Assembly: GCA_003024985.2 (NCBI GenBank)
Contig: PXIH01S0000602.1
Length of the DNA stretch: 10,966 nt
Reading direction: 5' to 3' (one strand)
Source: Euperipatoides rowelli
Lineage: Eukaryota; Onychophora; Udeonychophora; Euonychophora; Peripatopsidae
Part shown: piece by piece, positions 7,850 to 10,966 of the stretch
Position numbering within the stretch: the first letter of the stretch is position 1
How the letters are laid out: each line of letters opens with the position of its first letter
Translations under genes and position numbers: made by a program
The notes under the pieces: model-generated
Databases searched by the model: none
The model's input: the letters and a program-made list of their open reading frames with translations, nothing else
Told to the model about the DNA's origin: nothing

Positions 7850-8300
7850 TATATTTGCTAAAATATGCTGCAAAACCTGGACTAATTTCCTTCATAATCA
7901 GTCGCAAATTATGCATTGGTCACAAAAGCATTTCTGGCTAAAAGATTTAATAATGTTACATGCTGTTTTTGTAATTTTGAGGAAGACATTCAACACATCC
8001 TATATACTAATTGGAATATGAATCATTTTCCGAAGCCAGTAACAGCGCCATCTATGAACTGTGATAAAAACTAAAAAAAAAAAACCACAACTAAAAGTAG
8101 CTACGTAATAGTGCCAAATAAAAAATGTTTGATGCCCGTGTAACAGGCTTAAAAATATTTGATGCCCATATAACGTGCTTATTCGCTAGTTTTTCAAACT
8201 GTGAGACAAAACATTGATATTTTATTTGGTCTAAACTTGGACAATGCAAATTTGACAGATTTATTTCAGTTCCTAACTCAATATCCTATTTACGTCAAAC
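7850..8300 (+). pseudogene. broken 3' end of a LINE reverse-transcriptase ORF
   Basis: Read on the plus strand, about 7862-7936 gives PGLISFIISRKLCIGHKSIS, resembling the RLRxGHxxLT motif near the C terminus of many LINE ORF2 proteins. After a frame change, 7948-8074 gives KRFNNVTCCFCNFEEDIQHIL, matching the C-x2-C...H-x3/4-C zinc motif that follows; the last cysteine position reads YTNW, so it is lost. Further on, 8207-8296 gives NIDILFGLNLDNANLTDLFQ then FLTQYP, like the usual C-terminal ILxG...LxxFL tail. Between them lies extra sequence with a 30-bp tandem duplication. The order and strand of all three motifs agree with the family. It is a 5'-truncated, frameshifted relic; the clade (Jockey, CR1 or similar) is not determined. 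A SINE has inserted at or just after the ORF end. Confidence 0.58.
8121..8180 (+). repeat. 30-bp tandem duplication
   Basis: Units 8121-8150 and 8151-8180 agree at 25 of 30 positions around tttgatgccc and taac-gctt. They lie between two parts of the LINE remnant and lengthen the distance between its zinc motif and its C-terminal tail. Confidence 0.85.
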
Positions 8301-8301
8301 C

Positions 8302-8317
8302 AATTGTCATTTGCTTG
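8302..8317 (+). repeat. left target-site duplication of the SINE
   Basis: aattgtcatttgcttg is repeated exactly at 8656-8671. The first A residues of the right copy merge with the poly(A) tail, so the duplication may be one or two bases shorter. Confidence 0.88.
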
Positions 8318-8328
8318 CCAAGGGGCAT

Positions 8329-8340
8329 TGGCGCAGTGGG
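8329..8340 (+). promoter_or_regulatory. polymerase III A box of the SINE
   Basis: tggcgcagtggg fits the consensus TRGCNNAGYNGG at every position. It starts 11 bases into the element, as expected for a tRNA-derived head. Confidence 0.85.
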
Positions 8341-8390
8341 ACTGGCTGCGTCAATTCGTGTTCTTGGTGAAGACCTGAGCTGGCGACCAG

Positions 8391-8401
8391 GGTTCAAGGC
8401 T
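8391..8401 (+). promoter_or_regulatory. polymerase III B box of the SINE
   Basis: ggttcaaggct fits the core GWTCRANNC. It starts 62 bases after the A box start, somewhat longer than in a standard tRNA, which suggests a small insertion or a tRNA with a long variable arm. Confidence 0.8.
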
Positions 8402-8655
8402 CAAGACAGTCCGGTCACAATATATAGAAGTCTTTCTTTCGGAAAGATCATGTTGTTGTGGCTCCATAACAGTCTAGCAGAACTCAATAGGATTGATAAA
8501 AATAATTGTAGAAGACCTATGGAATGATAATGGCGATTGAAGGAAACTTAGCATCATTGTGGTATCCTGAGATCAATGATACTTGTAAATAGTTGTATAT
8601 ATGTAGATAGTTTGTTCCTTAGCCGTTAGGCGGGATAATAAAATATTAAAAAAAA

Positions 8656-8671
8656 AATTGTCATTTGCTTG
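8656..8671 (+). repeat. right target-site duplication of the SINE
   Basis: An exact copy of 8302-8317 directly after the A tail. Confidence 0.88.
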
Positions 8672-8922
8672 TTGAAAATTTTGTCTATTAGAAATGATAG
8701 ACTATTTAATAAAATCCAGACTTCAGAAAATTCTTGGTGAATTAAAAAAAATCATTTTTATTTTGATGTGTCATTTCTTGGATTTGAACTCTTTTTACAG
8801 ATCTGGGAGAATGATGTAGTTAATAGAAAAATATTAATGTTTGACTAATTTGAAGAATTGGATCTGATAAGAGTTTTTTATTCTCGCGATTGATTATAAA
8901 ACTTAGGGGTATATTGGAAAAC
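8672..8922. other. non-coding stretch, perhaps LINE 3' untranslated remnant
   Basis: No gene is seen. If the SINE is removed, this sequence continues directly from the LINE ORF end, so part of it may be that element's 3' untranslated region. No tail or duplication marks where the LINE stops. Confidence 0.4.
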
Positions 8923-8992
8923 CATTGTTTGAGTGTGTTTGTTTGCCAAACACACTCAAACAATGATCAAGTTATTATAAATAACTTGATCA
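8923..8992. repeat. two abutting perfect hairpins
   Basis: The first stem pairs 8923-8941 with 8947-8965 (19 bp, perfect, 5-base loop tttgc). The second pairs 8964-8976 with 8980-8992 (13 bp, perfect, 3-base loop). They share the bases tg at 8964-8965. The first arm, cattgtttgagtgtgtttg, is not simple AT sequence, so chance is unlikely. It may be a recent foldback or a template-switch replication scar; no function is claimed. Confidence 0.88.
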
Positions 8993-9603
8993 CATCTTAG
9001 TTTTTTTGGTATATAATTTTAATATATTCCTGTCATTTATATTTTTGAATTCGTTGTGTTATTCCCTGTAAAATTGTATGTATAATAAGTTTTGTCATGC
9101 TATTTTATTTGAGCTATTACAGAAATTTAGAATTTATTAATTTAAGTTTAAAGTTGTTCATAAGATTACATATAAAAGTTTTATCATGTCATCTTGATTT
9201 TTTTGCCAAAATTGTACTTAATTATTACTTTTCTTAGTTCTTAAAATTGCATAGATAAGAAATTTTAGTACTTTATTACTTTGTTGATAAAATGTTCATG
9301 AACAGGAAATTTTGTCATTTATTTCAATTATATCTAATTTATATGTTAAAAGTTCAATGTAGTTAATTAATTTGTATATAGTATCACATGTACAATAAGT
9401 TGTCATGGTATTTTAATTTTATTTGTGTTTCGTTATATGTAATCTATTGATTTTACTTAAATAAAGCATATTTATTGGGTGTAATTCCCTATTTTTTTTA
9501 AAAATTGTGTTTTCAAGATATATCGATAGGAGGCACGTGTGTACCATTATAAAAATTGGTCAAGAATTTTACATAATGTGATTGTGTTGCTCAATAATTT
9601 CAG
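8993..9603. other. AT-rich non-coding stretch
   Basis: No gene is visible. A motif of the form gtayaataagt-tgtcatg-tatttta occurs near 9079-9106 and 9389-9414, but its flanks do not align as a tandem repeat. A polyadenylation-like aataaa is at 9460-9465, without a supporting open frame upstream. The last bases, up to 9603, would be the 3' end of an intron if the exon call below is right. Confidence 0.5.
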
Positions 9604-9641
9604 GTGCCAGAAAAACCATCGAATTTACCATTTTACTCTGA
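9604..9641 (+). CDS. possible 38-nt internal micro-exon
   Basis: An acceptor-like tract, tgttgctcaataatttcag, ends at 9603, and a full-consensus donor GTAAGT begins at 9642. Between them are 38 bases with markedly higher GC than the flanks, open in two frames; the first gives VPEKPSNLPFYS with two bases left over. A plausible branch site (ctcaat) lies about 13-18 bases upstream of the acceptor, rather close. I do not recognise the peptide, and no neighbouring exon lies in the window, so this remains a candidate. If real, most of the surrounding repeats sit in introns of a plus-strand gene. A chance pairing of splice-like signals is the main alternative. Confidence 0.3.
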
Positions 9642-10253
9642 GTAAGTAATAATGATATTTGTTTAATTAATATTAACAAACGCCTATAGCAGACCTATAT
9701 AATATTGGTTTTACAATCATCTAAAATTGAGCTTAGGTACTCTTTTAATTAAGTACGGTACTTCTAAATCTTTTAACGTACGGTATGCCATAAATTTAAT
9801 AAACAATAATTTCCTTATAAATTTATTCCTAATTATAATTCCTAACGTTTTAAATAATTTAATTTTATTTATCCGAAATGTCTAGTTCATCTCCAGACCG
9901 ATAGGATCAACTGCAGTGCGTGGAAGGAAATTCTTACATTTATAAACACAGAAGATTGCATATTTTATTTATTTTTACATTTTTTTAATACTTCATACCA
10001 AGTTCCATAAATAGTAAGTGTTTTTGTTTTTTAGGCTACTAAATTTTATTTAAAAGTTTTAAGAATTTTTTTTCTAGAATTAATATGTTGTATTTTCAAT
10101 CCCAGTAGCTTAGGCATATGGGTCTTCTCCATGAATGTTGTATTAATTTATTCGCTCACTAGATGGCAGAATTTATATTTTGTTGAACCAGAGCTTATTG
10201 TGACGTTAATTTTTTTTGTTTGGTTTGTTAACTCAATCCCAAGTGAGTCGTGA
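9642..10253. other. AT-rich non-coding stretch
   Basis: No gene or repeat is recognised. It is AT-rich, with stops in all frames and runs of T. Confidence 0.55.
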
Positions 10254-10269
10254 CCATGGTATACCATGG
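10254..10269. repeat. perfect 16-bp palindrome
   Basis: ccatggtataccatgg equals its own reverse complement. It stands just before the possible tRNA-like segment described next. Confidence 0.6.
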
Positions 10270-10270
10270 G

Positions 10271-10400
10271 TAGCTTAGGAGTGGGTGCAAAAGCCATACG
10301 CCCAGGTTCCCCGATTTTGAAAAGCCCCACTCCTAAAAAAAAAAAAAAATTTTTTTTTTTAAAAAAAAAAAAATTAAAAAAAAAAATCCAAAAAAAAAAA
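10271..10400 (+). repeat. small inverted-repeat segment with A-rich tail, possibly a decayed SINE
   Basis: taggagtggg (10276-10285) is the exact inverse of cccactccta (10326-10335). Between them, tagcttagg (10271) and ggttcccc (10305) lie 34 bases apart, a spacing like the A and B boxes of a tRNA, but both depart from consensus, the B-like box most. The segment runs into long homopolymer blocks: A 10335-10349, T 10350-10360, A 10361-10373 and further A runs to 10400. A worn tRNA-derived SINE with its tail is one reading. A small foldback next to low-complexity DNA is another. Confidence 0.3.
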
Positions 10401-10436
10401 TTTGAACTTTTTAGACTTTTATTTCCATAATGCAGT

Positions 10437-10476
10437 GTTTGTTTGTTTGTTTGTTTGTTTATTTATTTATTTATTT
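10437..10476 (+). repeat. (GTTT)6(ATTT)4 microsatellite
   Basis: Six perfect gttt units (10437-10460) pass directly into four attt units (10461-10476). The array begins right after ataatgcagt (10427-10436), whose inverse, actgcattat, lies 20 bases beyond the array at 10497-10506. Confidence 0.95.
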
Positions 10477-10506
10477 ACAATCATCCATTAATCCATACTG
10501 CATTAT

Positions 10507-10850
10507 AACATTTATTCCATTCAGGTTGGAGGCTACAACAAATAATATTAAAATATTTTTTAGTGTTAACTTCCCTTTGAGACACACATTTTTTACATTA
10601 GCCTATTAAAGTTTCAATATTAAAACGAGAGATAACTACCAATTCTAATAAATTGAAAATTATTTATTAGCTGGAATCATCCTAAACAAATTACAATTAA
10701 TAAAAAGTGTTTTTTTGCAAGTAGTGCAAAAAAAATTCCAATGCTGGAAAAAGTAGTCAGTTCCTGGAGCAATTTACTCACAGGAACTAACTTGTTTCTA
10801 GCAGTGAAAAAAATTTGCATTTAAAAGCCTCCAAATTTACTTTTTTTTTA
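10507..10850. other. AT-rich non-coding stretch
   Basis: No gene is seen. A loose inverted similarity, gttcctg (10760) and caggaac (10781), is too short to interpret. Confidence 0.5.
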
Positions 10851-10963
10851 AAAAAATAAAATTTCCACCAGCTCTGCCCTGGACCCTGATGAACTAGGGG
10901 ACCGTTTTTTTTTTTTTTTGTGTGTGTGTGCCCAGGATCCAAAAAAGTCTAACTCCACCCCTG
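10851..10963 (-). mobile_element. possible hAT-like right end at the window edge
   Basis: Read on the minus strand from 10963, the sequence begins caggggtggagttaga, a form common at hAT element ends. Inward lie a TG run, a T15 run (10905-10919) and a GC-richer block (gggtccagggcagagc on the minus strand). Only three bases of flank remain, so the duplication cannot be tested. The element's other end was not found. Confidence 0.35.
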
Positions 10964-10966
10964 TGT

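Larger units (their letters stand above)
8318..8655 (+). mobile_element. tRNA-derived SINE, 338 bp
   Basis: The element is bounded by exact 16-bp direct repeats and ends in an A-rich tail (aataaaatatt followed by A's), the marks of LINE-driven retrotransposition. Near its 5' end are an RNA polymerase III A box (8329-8340) and B box (8391-8401), so the head comes from a tRNA. The body (about 8402-8580) is a non-tRNA region of unknown origin. The 3' part, with ttagccgttaggc forming a tiny stem, is probably borrowed from a partner LINE. I cannot assign it to a named SINE family. A frame of 108 codons at 8201-8527 runs from LINE relic into SINE and is not a gene. The exact duplication and intact boxes suggest a fairly young insertion. 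Confidence 0.88.

Noticed and set aside
8318-8401. A functional tRNA gene
   Set aside because: Only the promoter boxes match. The arms do not close into a cloverleaf as far as I can see, and the segment is the head of a SINE with a tail and duplications.
8201-8527. Plus-strand open frame of 108 codons, the second longest in the window
   Set aside because: It starts in the LINE relic and runs through the SINE insertion site into the SINE, so it is a chance fusion and not a gene.
8799-8820. Exon start after the acceptor-like ctctttttacag
   Set aside because: No good donor follows; the nearest is a weak gtagtt, and the reading frame soon stops.
9079-9414. Tandem duplication with period near 310
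   Set aside because: Only a motif of about 27 bases matches; the flanks do not align in the same order.
4266-10963. The two caggggtggag ends as one 6.7-kb autonomous hAT element
   Set aside because: The left flank octamer ataaagtc does not match the bases after the right end (tgt), and no transposase lies between.

Overview
This window looks like non-coding DNA from an animal nuclear genome, most likely an invertebrate. It is AT-rich and has no long open reading frame. It carries a tRNA-derived SINE with a poly(A) tail and target-site duplications, several hAT-like terminal motifs, a broken LINE and many simple repeats. There is no bacterial gene structure. The species cannot be named from this sequence. 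The window probably lies in an intron or intergenic region; the only hint of a host gene is one possible 38-nt exon at 9604-9641.

Left part. 1-1325 is AT-rich spacer with nothing recognisable except a 20-bp palindrome. About 1326-4189 is a block of different, higher-GC composition, bounded by 27-bp inverted repeats (25 of 27 matching) and an 8-bp direct repeat, which suggests an old 2.8-kb DNA transposon. It holds three diverged tandem copies of a 115-150-bp unit, a stretch of broken minus-strand reading frames of unrecognised family, and a near-perfect 23-bp hairpin carrying mirrored CCAAT motifs near its right end. A third copy of the end motif lies alone at 7571-7589.

Middle part. 4797-5074 is a short inverted-repeat element flanked by TTAA. 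5299-5827 is a well-delimited non-autonomous hAT element: TAGGGTTGC ends, an 8-bp duplication (aatatggt) and a 43-bp subterminal duplication. 6061 onward is a lone hAT-type left end. 6334-7178 is an 845-bp element with 46-bp inverted repeats that contains a perfect 24-bp hairpin and a five-unit minisatellite.

Right part. About 7850-8300 is the broken 3' end of a LINE reverse-transcriptase ORF, recognised by an R-x-x-x-G-H motif and a C-x2-C...H motif. A tRNA-derived SINE (8318-8655, with A and B boxes, an A tail and a 16-bp duplication) has inserted at or just after the end of that ORF. Perfect hairpins lie at 7807-7846 and 8923-8992. From about 9000 to the end the DNA is AT-rich, with the possible micro-exon, a (GTTT)6(ATTT)4 microsatellite, a low-complexity A/T block and one hAT-like terminus at the right edge.

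The elements do not work together as a pathway. They record successive insertions, and the clearest relative age is that the SINE is younger than the LINE it interrupts.
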